Shown: positions 26,777 to 36,610 of the stretch, piece after piece
How the letters are laid out: each line of letters begins with the position of its first letter
Position numbering within the stretch: position 1 is the stretch's first letter
Source of the DNA: Prolixibacteraceae bacterium
Lineage (GTDB): Bacteria; Bacteroidota; Bacteroidia; Bacteroidales; Prolixibacteraceae
Reading direction: 5' to 3'
DNA: 64,000 nucleotides
Assembly (NCBI GenBank): GCA_019720755.1
Contig: CP081303.1
Coordinates: 3,673,501 to 3,737,500 of the forward strand
Program-made: the position numbers and the translations under genes
Notes under the pieces: generated by a model
What the model saw: only the letters and a program-made list of their open reading frames with translations
The model's database searches: none
Told to the model about the DNA's origin: nothing

Positions 26777-27646
26777 ATGGGGAAGGGTCGTCAAAATAAC
26801 AAACGTTTCAGAAGCTATATATCCGTGATATTTAGCCATCAATTGATTCTATTCTTGATAGGATTCATTATGGTTGTCTATTTCAACGCACGTGAAGCTT
26901 CAAAAGAGGTTTACGAAGGGATTGGAATGTCACTTCTAATTTCAGATGATATTTCAGACGAAGTGTTGAAGGAGGCTGTTCTTGAATGGAAAGAGACCAA
27001 ACAGATACGACAAGCCAATATTATATCTAGAGAAAAAGCAGCAGAGAGTATAAAGAAAATATTTGGAGAAGATGCTTTTGATGTGATTGGATATAATCCT
27101 ATGCAAAGAATGGTAGACATCTCTCTCGAAGCTTCTTTTGCCAAAGAAGGAGATATCAATATGTTAAGATCCTTTCTCGAGGGTTTTAGTTTTGTTCAGC
27201 AGATATTCTACAAGGAAGAACTTTTGGAAACTATTCGTAGAAATCTTAAGAGTCTTTATATCATATCCCTTATCGTCGCCACGATATTTATCATCGTATT
27301 CATCTCTTTAATGCGTGTGGTAACCAAGAATTCAATGCAAGCACAAAAAGGGGTGATAAAAAACATGAGGCTAGTAGGGGCATCCAATCGTTTTATTAGA
27401 AAACCTTTTCTAGAAGAAGCATGCTGGGTAGGTTTTATTGGAGCCACATTAGCACTTATCACATTGGTTGCATTTGTCGCAATAATGAAGAATTTTCTAT
27501 ACCCATCTCTCATATCGGGAGATCTTGAGGATAGAGTGTTTTTGTCATTCATAATATACTGCCTTGGTATTGGATTGACATGGATCACTACACGACTTCA
27601 GCTTTATAGCTATATGAAAGAGAACGAAAATCAAGAAATATTTTAA
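26777..27646 (+). CDS. ftsX: Cell-division ABC-type permease FtsX
   Basis: This 289-residue protein is the membrane partner of FtsE, linking the divisome to peptidoglycan hydrolase activation. It has a cytoplasmic N-terminus, TM1 (about 22-40), an extracytoplasmic domain (about 42-165) and three further TM segments (about 170-190, 215-240, 255-275), with the FtsX-type core VIKNMRLVGASNRFIRKPFLEE. Length is normal. It starts the conserved ftsX-DUF3098-uppP-truB-queA block seen in many Bacteroidota and is 11 bases before the DUF3098 gene. Confidence 0.93.
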   Translation: MGKGRQNNKRFRSYISVIFSHQLILFLIGFIMVVYFNAREASKEVYEGIGMSLLISDDISDEVLKEAVLEWKETKQIRQANIISREKAAESIKKIFGEDAFDVIGYNPMQRMVDISLEASFAKEGDINMLRSFLEGFSFVQQIFYKEELLETIRRNLKSLYIISLIVATIFIIVFISLMRVVTKNSMQAQKGVIKNMRLVGASNRFIRKPFLEEACWVGFIGATLALITLVAFVAIMKNFLYPSLISGDLEDRVFLSFIIYCLGIGLTWITTRLQLYSYMKENENQEIF

Positions 27647-27657
27647 ATAAGCATAGA

Positions 27658-27897
27658 ATGAATGATCAGAAAAATAAAAAATTTGCACTAGAACCAGTAA
27701 ATTACAAACTGTTGTTGGTAGGAATATGTATCATCATCTTCGGTTTTATTCTTATGAGTGGTGGTGGGTCAGAAGATCCAAATGTATTTGATGAGTCTAT
27801 CTTTAGTTTTCGTCGAATCACTTTGGCTCCTGTGGTAGTTCTTTTTGGATTTCTATTCGAAATCTATGCCATCATGTACAAACCGAAAAATAAATAA
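27658..27897 (+). CDS. DUF3098 small membrane protein
   Basis: This 79-residue protein has two hydrophobic segments (about 17-35 and 57-73) around a short loop with SGGGSEDPNVFDE and FSFRRITLAP, the signature of DUF3098. The family lies next to ftsX across Bacteroidota and has no known activity; a supporting role in division or envelope assembly is inferred. It sits 11 bases after ftsX and 11 before uppP. Confidence 0.9.
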   Translation: MNDQKNKKFALEPVNYKLLLVGICIIIFGFILMSGGGSEDPNVFDESIFSFRRITLAPVVVLFGFLFEIYAIMYKPKNK

Positions 27898-27908
27898 CAA
27901 AAGATATA

Positions 27909-28694
27909 ATGGATCACATTCAAGCATTAATCCTAGGCTTATTACAAGGACTTACTGAGTTCTTACCAGTAAGCTCTAGCGGACACTTAGCATTGGGAGG
28001 ACATTTTCTTGGACTCAAGGAAGAGAATAACCTTCTATTCACCATTGTTGTTCACGGTGCAACAGTACTAAGTACGATTGTTGTTTTTAGAAAAGATATT
28101 TGGGAACTCATCTTAGCTCTATTCTCAGGAAAATGGGATGAAAAGACTCAATATATCGTCAAACTTATAATTTCCATGATTCCTATCGGAATCGCTGGAG
28201 TCTTCTTCAAAGATCCAATCGAATCTCTTTTTGATGGGAATATTGTATTTGTAGGGTCTATGTTGCTAATCACAGCACTTCTTTTATCTTTCACCTATTT
28301 CTTTAAACGTAAAAATACCAAGGAAGTATCTTTTAAAGATGCAATGATTATTGGTATAGCCCAAGCATTGGCTGTAGTACCAGGAATATCAAGATCGGGC
28401 TCAACCATTGCTACTGGAATTCTTCTTGGAGATAAAAAAGAATCTATCGCTAAATTCTCTTTTTTGATGGTATTGGCCCCTATTATCGGAGCAAATCTTT
28501 TAGACGTTTTGGGTGGTGACTTGACAGCAAGTTCAACGATTTCAACGTCTGTTCTTTGTACAGGATTCGTTGCAGCTTTTCTTTCAGGACTCTTAGCTTG
28601 TAAGTGGATGATCAATATTGTGAAGAGAGGAAAGCTGATATATTTCGCAATATATTGTGCAATTATCGGATTAATTTCTATCTTTGTGGGCTGA
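27909..28694 (+). CDS. uppP: Undecaprenyl-diphosphatase UppP (BacA)
   Basis: This 261-residue inner-membrane enzyme removes a phosphate from undecaprenyl diphosphate to recycle the lipid carrier for peptidoglycan and surface glycans, and gives bacitracin resistance when abundant. Motifs are LLQGLTEFLPVSSSGHL near residue 14 (with the catalytic Glu and Ser run), the later PGISRSGSTIATG near 160, and about eight TM segments. Length is typical. It is part of the ftsX-queA block, and its 3' end overlaps or abuts the truB start region. Confidence 0.96.
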   Translation: MDHIQALILGLLQGLTEFLPVSSSGHLALGGHFLGLKEENNLLFTIVVHGATVLSTIVVFRKDIWELILALFSGKWDEKTQYIVKLIISMIPIGIAGVFFKDPIESLFDGNIVFVGSMLLITALLLSFTYFFKRKNTKEVSFKDAMIIGIAQALAVVPGISRSGSTIATGILLGDKKESIAKFSFLMVLAPIIGANLLDVLGGDLTASSTISTSVLCTGFVAAFLSGLLACKWMINIVKRGKLIYFAIYCAIIGLISIFVG

Positions 28695-28752
28695 TTTTCA
28701 AACGTTTATTTTTTATAAACAATCATTTCAGAAACAGATATATAAAGTACGA

Positions 28753-29469
28753 GTGGGAGAATTGGATTCATTTGATTTTAAGGGCGGTGAGGTGCTTACT
28801 TTTGACAAACCATTAGAGTGGACCTCTTTTAATGTGGTTGGAAAGATAAGATATAAAGTGTGTCGACTGCTAGGCGTAAAAAAACTAAAAGTAGGACATG
28901 CTGGAACTCTAGACCCAATGGCAACAGGACTTATGGTTCTTTGCACAGGTAAGGCAACAAAAAAAATAGAGCAAATTCAAGGTACAGAGAAAGAGTATAT
29001 TGCGGATCTAAAGTTAGGTGCCACAACACCATCTTTTGATGTAGAGACTGAAGAAGATGCTCACTTTCCTACTGACCATGTAGATTTGGAGAAAATAAAG
29101 TCTGTCATTCCTCAATTTTTAGGAGAAATAGACCAGACTCCTCCTATATTCTCTGCCGTAAAGGTAAATGGTCGACGCGCCTATGATATGGCTCGTAAAG
29201 GGGAAGAGGTAGAACTAAGGTCTAAAAAAATATTTATCAAAGAGATAGAAGTTTTAGATTTTAAAGAACAACATCTTGTTTTACGTGTTGTCTGTGGTAA
29301 AGGGACCTATATCAGATCACTTGCTCGTGACTTTGGTAAAGCACTAGAAAGTGGGGCTTATCTCACAGCACTTCGAAGAACACGTGTTGGAGATTTTGAT
29401 GTAAAAGATGCTTATACGATTGAAGCTTTCTGCGAAATGATAGATCGTGCCATGGAAAGCAACAAATAG
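28753..29469 (+). CDS. truB: tRNA pseudouridine(55) synthase TruB
   Basis: This ~238-residue enzyme isomerises U55 in the T-loop of tRNA. The motifs are LTFDKPLEWTSFNVV, the catalytic-Asp segment GHAGTLDPMATGLMVLCTGKA, a KYIADLKLG-like block, and the late RVVCGKGTYIRSLARDFG. There is no in-frame ATG before the conserved core: candidate starts are GTG at 28753 and TTG at 28762, while a GTG at 28684 would lie inside uppP. I chose 28753. It follows uppP and precedes queA. Confidence 0.93.
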   Translation: MGELDSFDFKGGEVLTFDKPLEWTSFNVVGKIRYKVCRLLGVKKLKVGHAGTLDPMATGLMVLCTGKATKKIEQIQGTEKEYIADLKLGATTPSFDVETEEDAHFPTDHVDLEKIKSVIPQFLGEIDQTPPIFSAVKVNGRRAYDMARKGEEVELRSKKIFIKEIEVLDFKEQHLVLRVVCGKGTYIRSLARDFGKALESGAYLTALRRTRVGDFDVKDAYTIEAFCEMIDRAMESNK

Positions 29470-29521
29470 TATTAGTAAAGATTAGAAATTCGTTACGCAT
29501 AAAATAAAAATAGAGTCTTCT

Positions 29522-30571
29522 ATGAAGCTGTCAAAATTTAAATACAAATTACCTACAGAACTTATTGCAACCCATCCTGCATATAACAGAGACGAATCTC
29601 GTCTTCTTGTTTTGGATAGAGAGAGCGGTAAGATAGAGCATAAAGTGTTCAAGGATGTCCTTGACTATTTTGATAACAAAGATGTGATGGTTTTCAATAA
29701 CACGAAAGTGTTTCCTGCACGTCTTTATGGTAACAAAGAAAAAACAGGTGCTCAAATTGAAGTTTTCTTACTTAGAGAATTAAATAGAGAACAGAGACTT
29801 TGGGATGTATTGGTAGATCCTGCACGTAAAATTCGTATTGGAAATAAGTTGTATTTCGGTGACGATGACTCTATGGTTGCTGAAGTGATTGACAATACAA
29901 CTTCACGTGGTAGAACACTTCGTTTTTTGTATGATGGCCCATACGATGAATTTAAGCAAGCTCTATACAATCTAGGAGAAACTCCTCTACCTAAATTAAT
30001 TGGCAGAGAAGTAGAAGCAGAAGATGCTGATAGATATCAGACAATCTATGCAAAACACGAAGGTGCTGTAGCTGCTCCTACTGCGGGCCTACACTTCAGT
30101 AGAGAATTGATGAAACGTCTTGAGATTAAAGGCATTGATTTTGCTGAAGTAACACTTCATGTAGGCCTTGGAAACTTCCGTACTGTAGATGTAGAAGATC
30201 TTACAAAACATAAGATGGACTCTGAACAGATTTGGATTGAAGACAAAGCTGTAGAAGTGGTTAATAATGCGAAGAAAAACAAGCAAAGAATCTGTGCAGT
30301 AGGAACTACGGTTATGAGAACACTAGAGTCTTCTGTTTCTACAACAGGACTATTGAAACCATACGAAGGTTGGACGAATAAATTTATCTTCCCTCCATAT
30401 GACTTTCAAGTTGCAAATAGTATGGTCTCAAATCTTCACACGCCATTAAGTACTCTTATGATGATGGTGAGCGCTTTTGGAGGATATGATGCAGTTATGG
30501 AAGCCTATGATATTGCCATAAAAGAAGAGTATCGTTTTGGTACATATGGAGATGCAATGTTGATTATCTAA
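29522..30571 (+). CDS. queA: S-adenosylmethionine:tRNA ribosyltransferase-isomerase QueA
   Basis: This 349-residue enzyme transfers the ribosyl part of S-adenosylmethionine to preQ1 in tRNA to form epoxyqueuosine, the penultimate step of queuosine synthesis. Family blocks are [14 protein letters not shown] at the start, [26 protein letters not shown] near residue 185, [13 protein letters not shown], and [14 protein letters not shown]. Length is standard. It closes the ftsX-truB block and is followed by a terminator. Confidence 0.96.
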   Translation: MKLSKFKYKLPTELIATHPAYNRDESRLLVLDRESGKIEHKVFKDVLDYFDNKDVMVFNNTKVFPARLYGNKEKTGAQIEVFLLRELNREQRLWDVLVDPARKIRIGNKLYFGDDDSMVAEVIDNTTSRGRTLRFLYDGPYDEFKQALYNLGETPLPKLIGREVEAEDADRYQTIYAKHEGAVAAPTAGLHFSRELMKRLEIKGIDFAEVTLHVGLGNFRTVDVEDLTKHKMDSEQIWIEDKAVEVVNNAKKNKQRICAVGTTVMRTLESSVSTTGLLKPYEGWTNKFIFPPYDFQVANSMVSNLHTPLSTLMMMVSAFGGYDAVMEAYDIAIKEEYRFGTYGDAMLII

Positions 30572-30601
30572 TCGATTGATTGTTTTAAACACTATATAAC
30601 T

Positions 30602-30640
30602 AAAAGGTACTTCATTTTTATAATGAAAGTACCTTTTTTT
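30602..30640 (+). terminator. Terminator after queA
   Basis: AAAAGGTACTTCATT pairs with AATGAAAGTACCTTTT (one bulge) and runs into a T-tract. Confidence 0.85.
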
Positions 30641-30666
30641 GTAAATCAAAAACTAAAGAGATCAAT

Positions 30667-31152
30667 ATGCAAATGAAAACTTATAGAAACATACTCGGAA
30701 TCGCTTTTATTTGTTTTGCTGCCTTATTATGTAGCTGTGAACAAGAATATTACCATAATTTCAATTTAAAAAACACAAGTACCGTCAAAGTACTGTTCCG
30801 TGGTTACATTGGAGAAAATGATAGTACAGACTTCCTTGTTGATAAAGGACAATCTATAAGACTAAATGGATATACTGATCAATCTGATAATATCAGAATG
30901 TCCTCTATCACTACCCTTTATGATTCGATAAAAGTATTTACGGAGACAGGAGCCATGTTTCTTATACGATGGGACAAAACGGAACTAAACAATGCAGATC
31001 TTGGATACTCCAACTTCTATTATGATGGAGATTGGGTGATGATTCTCAATAATAGTTCTACAGAATTTACTATTTCAAATGAAGTGATTAATGGTTATAG
31101 AACCACCAATGGTCTTCCCGTTCTTGAAGATATATTACCTGATGGAAACTAA
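30667..31152 (+). CDS. Hypothetical lipoprotein
   Basis: This 161-residue protein begins with a lipoprotein signal and a lipobox LLCSC, with the acylated Cys near residue 24. The mature part (EQEYYHNFNLKNTST onward) looks beta-rich, with many polar residues and no recognised domain. A second possible start (Met3) gives the same protein. It stands alone between two terminators. I do not recognise the family; an outer-membrane-anchored periplasmic or surface role is inferred from the signal only. Confidence 0.75.
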   Translation: MQMKTYRNILGIAFICFAALLCSCEQEYYHNFNLKNTSTVKVLFRGYIGENDSTDFLVDKGQSIRLNGYTDQSDNIRMSSITTLYDSIKVFTETGAMFLIRWDKTELNNADLGYSNFYYDGDWVMILNNSSTEFTISNEVINGYRTTNGLPVLEDILPDGN

Positions 31153-31169
31153 TCAGGATAAAAGACATA

Positions 31170-31205
31170 AAAAAAGAGATCCAATAAATGGATCTCTTTT
31201 TTTAT
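31170..31205. terminator. Bidirectional terminator
   Basis: AAAAAGAGATCC pairs with GGATCTCTTTTT around AATAAAT, with A- and T-runs on both sides. It can end both the plus-strand lipoprotein and the minus-strand glyS transcripts. Confidence 0.88.
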
Positions 31206-31224
31206 AGGATTGCATTATAAGAAC

Positions 31225-32778
31225 TTACTTCAATTTTGAGTATAGTCCAGTAAAGCTAATATTATCAGAAATCATCTGTTTCAATTTATCAATAGCAATA
31301 CGCTCTTGTTCCATTGTATCTCTATAACGGATTGTTACAGTGTTATCTTCTAGAGACTGGTGATCCACTGTGACACAGAAAGGAGTACCAATTGCATCTT
31401 GACGACGATATCTCTTTCCAATAGAATCTTTTTCATCATACTGACAATTGAAGTCAAACTTCATACTATCAATGATCTCTCTTGCTTTTTCTGGTAAACC
31501 ATCTTTTTTAACCAATGGCATTACAGCAAGTTTAATTGGAGCTAAAGGAGCAGGAAGTCTTAGTACAACACGCTTATCAACCTTTCCATTTGCACTAGTA
31601 ACCTCTTCTTCACAATATGAAGCAGCCATTACTTGAAGAAACATACGATCCACCCCAATAGAAGTCTCAACCACATAAGGGACATAAGACTCACCTAGTT
31701 CAGGATCAAAGTATTGAATTTTCTTTCCAGAATACTCTTGATGTTGTTTTAAATCGAAATCAGTTCTAGAGTGAATACCTTCAACCTCTTTAAAACCGAA
31801 TGGGAAACGATACTCCACATCCACTGCAGCATTTGCATAATGAGCCAATTTTTCATGCTCATGGAAACGATAATTATCTTCTCCAAAACCTAAAGCTTTG
31901 TGCCAACTCATACGAGTCTCTTTCCATTTGCCGAACCAATCCAATTCTGTTCCTGGTTTTACGAAGAACTGCATCTCCATCTGTTCGAATTCACGCATAC
32001 GGAAGATAAACTGACGCGCAACGATCTCATTACGGAAAGCTTTACCAATCTGAGCGATACCAAAAGGAAGCTTCATACGACCAGTCTTCTGCACATTAAG
32101 GTAGTTCACAAAAATACCTTGAGCCGTTTCTGGACGCAAAAATACAGTATTTGCACCTTCTGCAGTTGACCCCATCTCAGTAGAGAACATCAAATTAAAC
32201 TGACGTACATCTGTCCAGTTTGAAGTTCCAGAAATAGGACAAACAATCTTATAGTCTAGGATTATCTGACGAATCTCCTCCAAATCGTTTGCATTCAAAG
32301 CATCAGCAAAACGCTTATGAAGAACATCGATCTTCTCTTGATTTGCCAATACGCGTGGATTTGTCTCAAGGAACTGGGCTTTATCAAATGACTCGCCAAA
32401 ACGTTTGGTTGCTTTGGTTACCTCTTTTTCGATCTTTCCCTCAAATTTTGCAATTTGATCTTCGATAAGTACATCGGCACGATACCTCTTCTTAGAATCT
32501 TTGTTGTCAATCAATGGATCATTAAAAGCGTCCACGTGACCTGATGCCTTCCAAATAGTTGGATGCATAAAAATAGCTGAGTCGATACCTACTACATTTT
32601 CGTGTAGTTTTACCATTGAGTCCCACCAATATTTCTTGATGTTGTTCTTTAGCTCTACACCATTTTGTCCATAATCGTAAACAGCACCCAATCCATCATA
32701 GATTTCACTAGATTGGAATACATATCCATACTCTTTACAGTGAGCAACAAGCTTCTTAAAAATATCTTCTTGAGCCAT
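31225..32778 (-). CDS. glyS: Glycyl-tRNA synthetase
   Basis: This 517-residue class II enzyme charges tRNA-Gly and is the single-chain dimeric type. It has the N-terminal LVAHCKEYGYVFQSSEIY, the motif-2 region FRNEIVARQFIFRMREFEQMEMQFF, and the late motif-3 region ETSIGVDRMFLQVMAAS, followed by an anticodon-binding domain with PLAPIKLAVMPLV. The start used here is MAQEDIFKK; a frame beginning ten codons earlier is possible but less likely. It is essential and lies downstream of the DUF4834 gene. Confidence 0.96.
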   Translation of the reverse strand: MAQEDIFKKLVAHCKEYGYVFQSSEIYDGLGAVYDYGQNGVELKNNIKKYWWDSMVKLHENVVGIDSAIFMHPTIWKASGHVDAFNDPLIDNKDSKKRYRADVLIEDQIAKFEGKIEKEVTKATKRFGESFDKAQFLETNPRVLANQEKIDVLHKRFADALNANDLEEIRQIILDYKIVCPISGTSNWTDVRQFNLMFSTEMGSTAEGANTVFLRPETAQGIFVNYLNVQKTGRMKLPFGIAQIGKAFRNEIVARQFIFRMREFEQMEMQFFVKPGTELDWFGKWKETRMSWHKALGFGEDNYRFHEHEKLAHYANAAVDVEYRFPFGFKEVEGIHSRTDFDLKQHQEYSGKKIQYFDPELGESYVPYVVETSIGVDRMFLQVMAASYCEEEVTSANGKVDKRVVLRLPAPLAPIKLAVMPLVKKDGLPEKAREIIDSMKFDFNCQYDEKDSIGKRYRRQDAIGTPFCVTVDHQSLEDNTVTIRYRDTMEQERIAIDKLKQMISDNISFTGLYSKLK

Positions 32779-32894
32779 AAGATGTTCTATATTTATATTT
32801 TTGCACAAAAGTAATGATTTTATTCATTACTTTCATGTTAGAAAGTATACTATCATCAAATAGATTCTTTGGTAAATAATTTAATATTCCCAAA

Positions 32895-33191
32895 TTAATC
32901 TACCTCTTCGAAATCTACATATTCCCCTTTATCTTTGGTAGGGCTATCAGATTTTCCCTTCTTTTGCGCCCCATTCTTATCAATGGTAACTTCTCCATCC
33001 TCCTTTGGCTTTTGTTGTTGGAAGCCTCCTTGTTGAAAGTTCCCCATCTTCTCCATTGCCTTTTTTTGTACCCACTTAGATATGTATGGAGCCAAAAACT
33101 GCCCTAAAAGTTTTAATCCGTAATAGACCAAAAGAATTGTAAGGACTGTACGGAGAAAATTAAGTATGCCTAAAATAACCAATGTCTTCAT
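32895..33191 (-). CDS. DUF4834 family small membrane protein
   Basis: This 98-residue protein has one or two hydrophobic stretches at the N-terminus (about residues 1-33), then a hydrophilic tail rich in Gln, Lys and Asp that ends in a GEYVDFEEVD motif typical of DUF4834. The family is restricted to Bacteroidota and has no known function. The ATG at 33191 was preferred over a TTG two codons earlier. It lies between the DUF5723 gene and glyS. Confidence 0.83.
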   Translation of the reverse strand: MKTLVILGILNFLRTVLTILLVYYGLKLLGQFLAPYISKWVQKKAMEKMGNFQQGGFQQQKPKEDGEVTIDKNGAQKKGKSDSPTKDKGEYVDFEEVD

Positions 33192-33300
33192 ATACAATAA
33201 ATATCAGAAAATGATCAAAAAATACACTTCATCTCGTTTATTACTTGAAACTGCAAGATACAATTTTTTTTAAAGAGATGATGTTATGAACTTCTGAATG

Positions 33301-34812
33301 CTACAGATCGTAGTCATCAAAATTATCACTCCCATACTTATTCAGTCCCAATATGATATTAATACCAAAACGACAAGATGCCCCATGCATATCCGAGGCT
33401 TTAAACAGAGGAAGGATATTGTCTGTTGCAAGATAAAATTGAATAGGTCCTGTTCTTGTGGCTAGTCCCAGTCCCACATTATCATAAGAGCCTTCGATAT
33501 AGGAGTAACTAGTAGAGATATTAAGCCACTCTCCTATCAAAGTTCCCGCTGTAATGGTAGAGGAGAAACAGGGTTTCCAATTTTGAAACCTCACACGAGA
33601 TATTGCACCCAAAGTAAGCCACCAATTGGGGCGATACCCCACAGAAAAATAAGCTTTCATTGGAAGGACCGACTTAAAAACATTCCCACTAGGGTGAAAA
33701 CGAAAAGAGTTGGTAACAGAATCTTTTATAGATGAGAATGCATTAGAAGGGTCCTCATAACCAGGTGCGTTTTCATTAAAACCATTAGAGATATCCACCC
33801 CAGTATATTTAAAGGAGCCTTGCTGTTCAAAACTATTCACTTCCTGACTCCAGCGGATAAAACCGAGGTCCATAATACTCGCACCAAATACAAGCTGGTG
33901 GTTATATTTATACTCTACACCAAGATCGAATGCTCCTCCATAATTGCTCATATTTGTAAAATAAGCTGCATTGAAAGTAGGCAAACCTACTCCAGCAAGG
34001 TATTGCTGAGGAAAGCCATTTTCATCCACTTTTCCCGGATCATCTTTCACAGTATACTCCAAAGGGCCTGCACCGCTCAACACCCCTTCTGGTTTAATTT
34101 CGAGAAGAGTTCCATCCTCTTTAGTCTGCACCTCAAAACGCATATCATCTAACTTCAAAGCCGACAATCCTGCAAGAAATTTCACTCTAAATCCGATTAC
34201 AATTTGATCATTATATCCTCTTGAATACCCAATAGCAATTTGATTAAATTGATACGCTTCAAACCCCATCTCTTTGGTATTCAATGTTTGAATTCCATTG
34301 GATACAGGGGTATCAAAAGCACCATTCCCTTTATAGAGAATATCCATCAAACTTTTATCATAAAAGCCATATGCTATATTACGAGTGGAGATATCCATCA
34401 TAAATACGTTATCTCCTGCACGAAAGCCATAACTCAACAAACTAACAGAGCTCTCTTGGTACAAATAGTTATACTCTTTGGTTGCATCATAAAAGGAGTT
34501 CATATCCAATACTAACGAATCTTTTCTCTCTCCGGTCCCTTTTCTGAAGATATCTGAATATCGTATCCCATTGGTTCTTGCACCAACATCCAAACGCCCC
34601 AAACCAGGAACTCCAATATATCCTACCCCAGTATAGGGATAGTGGGCCGGATTAAAATCACCTGCCTGTGGAACCCCATCCATGAAATAGAGAGTAAGTT
34701 CTTGTGATAACCCCTTGTGATAACTAAATAATAGTATGATAACTAGTGGTAACACAAACCTAACTGTGCGATCACGCATATTTCTCATATTTTGCAAAAA
34801 ACATATCCTCAT
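33301..34812 (-). CDS. DUF5723 family outer-membrane protein
   Basis: This 503-residue protein has a signal-like N-terminus (the hydrophobic part is at about residues 17-36, so an internal start at Met9 or Met12 is possible) and a beta-rich body with FNPAHYPYTG near the start, as in DUF5723. Such proteins are predicted outer-membrane barrels of the PorV/FadL-like kind in Bacteroidota. Its start codon abuts the stop of the upstream lipoprotein gene, so they are translationally coupled. A role in surface attachment or transport is inferred. Confidence 0.78.
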   Translation of the reverse strand: MRICFLQNMRNMRDRTVRFVLPLVIILLFSYHKGLSQELTLYFMDGVPQAGDFNPAHYPYTGVGYIGVPGLGRLDVGARTNGIRYSDIFRKGTGERKDSLVLDMNSFYDATKEYNYLYQESSVSLLSYGFRAGDNVFMMDISTRNIAYGFYDKSLMDILYKGNGAFDTPVSNGIQTLNTKEMGFEAYQFNQIAIGYSRGYNDQIVIGFRVKFLAGLSALKLDDMRFEVQTKEDGTLLEIKPEGVLSGAGPLEYTVKDDPGKVDENGFPQQYLAGVGLPTFNAAYFTNMSNYGGAFDLGVEYKYNHQLVFGASIMDLGFIRWSQEVNSFEQQGSFKYTGVDISNGFNENAPGYEDPSNAFSSIKDSVTNSFRFHPSGNVFKSVLPMKAYFSVGYRPNWWLTLGAISRVRFQNWKPCFSSTITAGTLIGEWLNISTSYSYIEGSYDNVGLGLATRTGPIQFYLATDNILPLFKASDMHGASCRFGINIILGLNKYGSDNFDDYDL

Positions 34813-36570
34813 CTATAGATCGTTTTCATCCATATTGGTAACGACTCGCATGCCTAAATTCACTTCAATATAATCCTCACTATGAACAATCACATTTATC
34901 AATTTAGAGTGATCCGATCTTTGGGTATTAATAATGGTACGTATAATAAAGGCATCTGCTTTCTTGAAAGCATCAAATTCTAATTCACTTAATTCACACT
35001 CTAAATTACCTTCCGAAACAGAAGTAGGACGATGAGACGAACCGATGGAACCATCATCAATCTCAGGTATTTTGAGTTGTCCTAATTCAATAGCGATATC
35101 CTTCTTCTCCTCTATCCCATCCTTGTTAGTCACCATATGGGTAAAAGTCTTTCCGCTTTTCCTATTAAAAGGAACCAACTCCAAACGAATTCCCATAGGG
35201 ATTGCATTTTTATAAGTGCCAAGTAATTTAATCCGATCTACCTTCTCAAAATTATATCCATGATCAAAGTTCATTGTATCTAATATCGCTGTTTCTGTTG
35301 CTCTAAAATAGAATGGGAGTTTTACTTCAAGGTCTCCGGAGAGCCCTGAGCTTGGTGTAATAAAGTTAGGTGATTCAGGAGTAACGCGAACAAGAGTTGG
35401 GTTTAAATTGTTGCGAAAAGTTCCAGAAAAAGAGACCGCTTTGAACGGCTGAGATATAAATATTGTTTTAATTAGATTGGATCCCAAATTCACACCAGAT
35501 TCAGTGACATAATTATAACTCCCCTCCAACGAACCATCCTCAACAGTTGCTGGCGCATCAATATAGGTATCAATTTCATCCGACTCCATAGGTCCCTTAT
35601 CTTCAAAAGTAACCGAATAGACTGAATTCACTTTGAAACTACTACCAATACTATTTTTATAAAATAGCTTCATAAAGCCAGGCACCTCCTCATTCACGAT
35701 AAAGGCCATCGCATCACCTTCCACTCTATTCCAAAAGGTTGAGAACATTTCAGTGCTCATGTCAGGCAGCTTTCGTTCTACATATCCGAGGTTACACTCT
35801 ATCTTTTGGTGTATCATTTGAGAAAATTTCACCACCAATGTAAAGTCAACCGATGTAAGATGAGTATCATAAGTTTCGATATGATCCAAGTCTAATGACC
35901 CCTTTAATATCAATTGATCTCCATGCCCGTCTTTGATCAGGTTTAAGATCACAGCAGTATAGTTTTGAGTGATATGCCCCATACCACTCTCCACAGGAAC
36001 ATCAAAAGTAAGAGGAGAACCTTTCGTAGTTGAGTTATCTAGAGCCACATGAAGGGTTCCATCAAAAGGGTCTCCATTAGATGCAACCAATACGTCCAAA
36101 TTTAAAGCATGAAGATAATCTTTATACACATCTATTTCTTTCGCATCGGTGGTATTAAGATCCACCTTAAAAGTATGTGTAAATTCAATTGGTTCCATCG
36201 TTTGTAGTTGTACATCACTAGGAGATACAACACCTACAGGAAAGGGGAACAAAATTTTAGGAGTACGAACCTCAAACGCTTCAGGAAAACCAAACAATTT
36301 TCCTACTTTATAATCTATTACTCCTTTTTGTAAATATTTAAAGTACAACGTCCCATCCTCTTGTGAGGTAAAAGAAAAACTGTCGCTTATGGGACTTTCT
36401 ATCAGTTTAGAAATTGAAATATTTGCTTTCAATACAGGAGTTGTTAGCGTTGGATTCCAATTCTCTACACCTGCAAATTTATCAAAATCAAAAGCACTCT
36501 TGTCGCACGAAATTAAACTTATGAATAATAAGAAAGATGAGACAATCTCTCTTTTAAATGTTTTTTTCAT
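34813..36570 (-). CDS. Large hypothetical lipoprotein
   Basis: This 585-residue protein starts with a lipoprotein signal (LISLISC lipobox, Cys at about 22) followed by a beta-rich body with repeated patterns of about 80-100 residues, such as TSVDFTLVVKF and KLPFYFRA, without a family I can name. It lies between a large membrane protein gene upstream and the coupled DUF5723 gene downstream. Lipoprotein plus outer-membrane barrel pairs in Bacteroidota often act together at the cell surface, but no specific role can be claimed. Confidence 0.75.
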   Translation of the reverse strand: MKKTFKREIVSSFLLFISLISCDKSAFDFDKFAGVENWNPTLTTPVLKANISISKLIESPISDSFSFTSQEDGTLYFKYLQKGVIDYKVGKLFGFPEAFEVRTPKILFPFPVGVVSPSDVQLQTMEPIEFTHTFKVDLNTTDAKEIDVYKDYLHALNLDVLVASNGDPFDGTLHVALDNSTTKGSPLTFDVPVESGMGHITQNYTAVILNLIKDGHGDQLILKGSLDLDHIETYDTHLTSVDFTLVVKFSQMIHQKIECNLGYVERKLPDMSTEMFSTFWNRVEGDAMAFIVNEEVPGFMKLFYKNSIGSSFKVNSVYSVTFEDKGPMESDEIDTYIDAPATVEDGSLEGSYNYVTESGVNLGSNLIKTIFISQPFKAVSFSGTFRNNLNPTLVRVTPESPNFITPSSGLSGDLEVKLPFYFRATETAILDTMNFDHGYNFEKVDRIKLLGTYKNAIPMGIRLELVPFNRKSGKTFTHMVTNKDGIEEKKDIAIELGQLKIPEIDDGSIGSSHRPTSVSEGNLECELSELEFDAFKKADAFIIRTIINTQRSDHSKLINVIVHSEDYIEVNLGMRVVTNMDENDL

Positions 36571-36610
36571 ATAATAATTAAATCACTCATGTTTAAGGAC
36601 TAACACATGG

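Noticed and set aside
28684..28752. GTG-started extension of truB
   Set aside because: It overlaps the 3' end of uppP and adds residues absent from TruB proteins.
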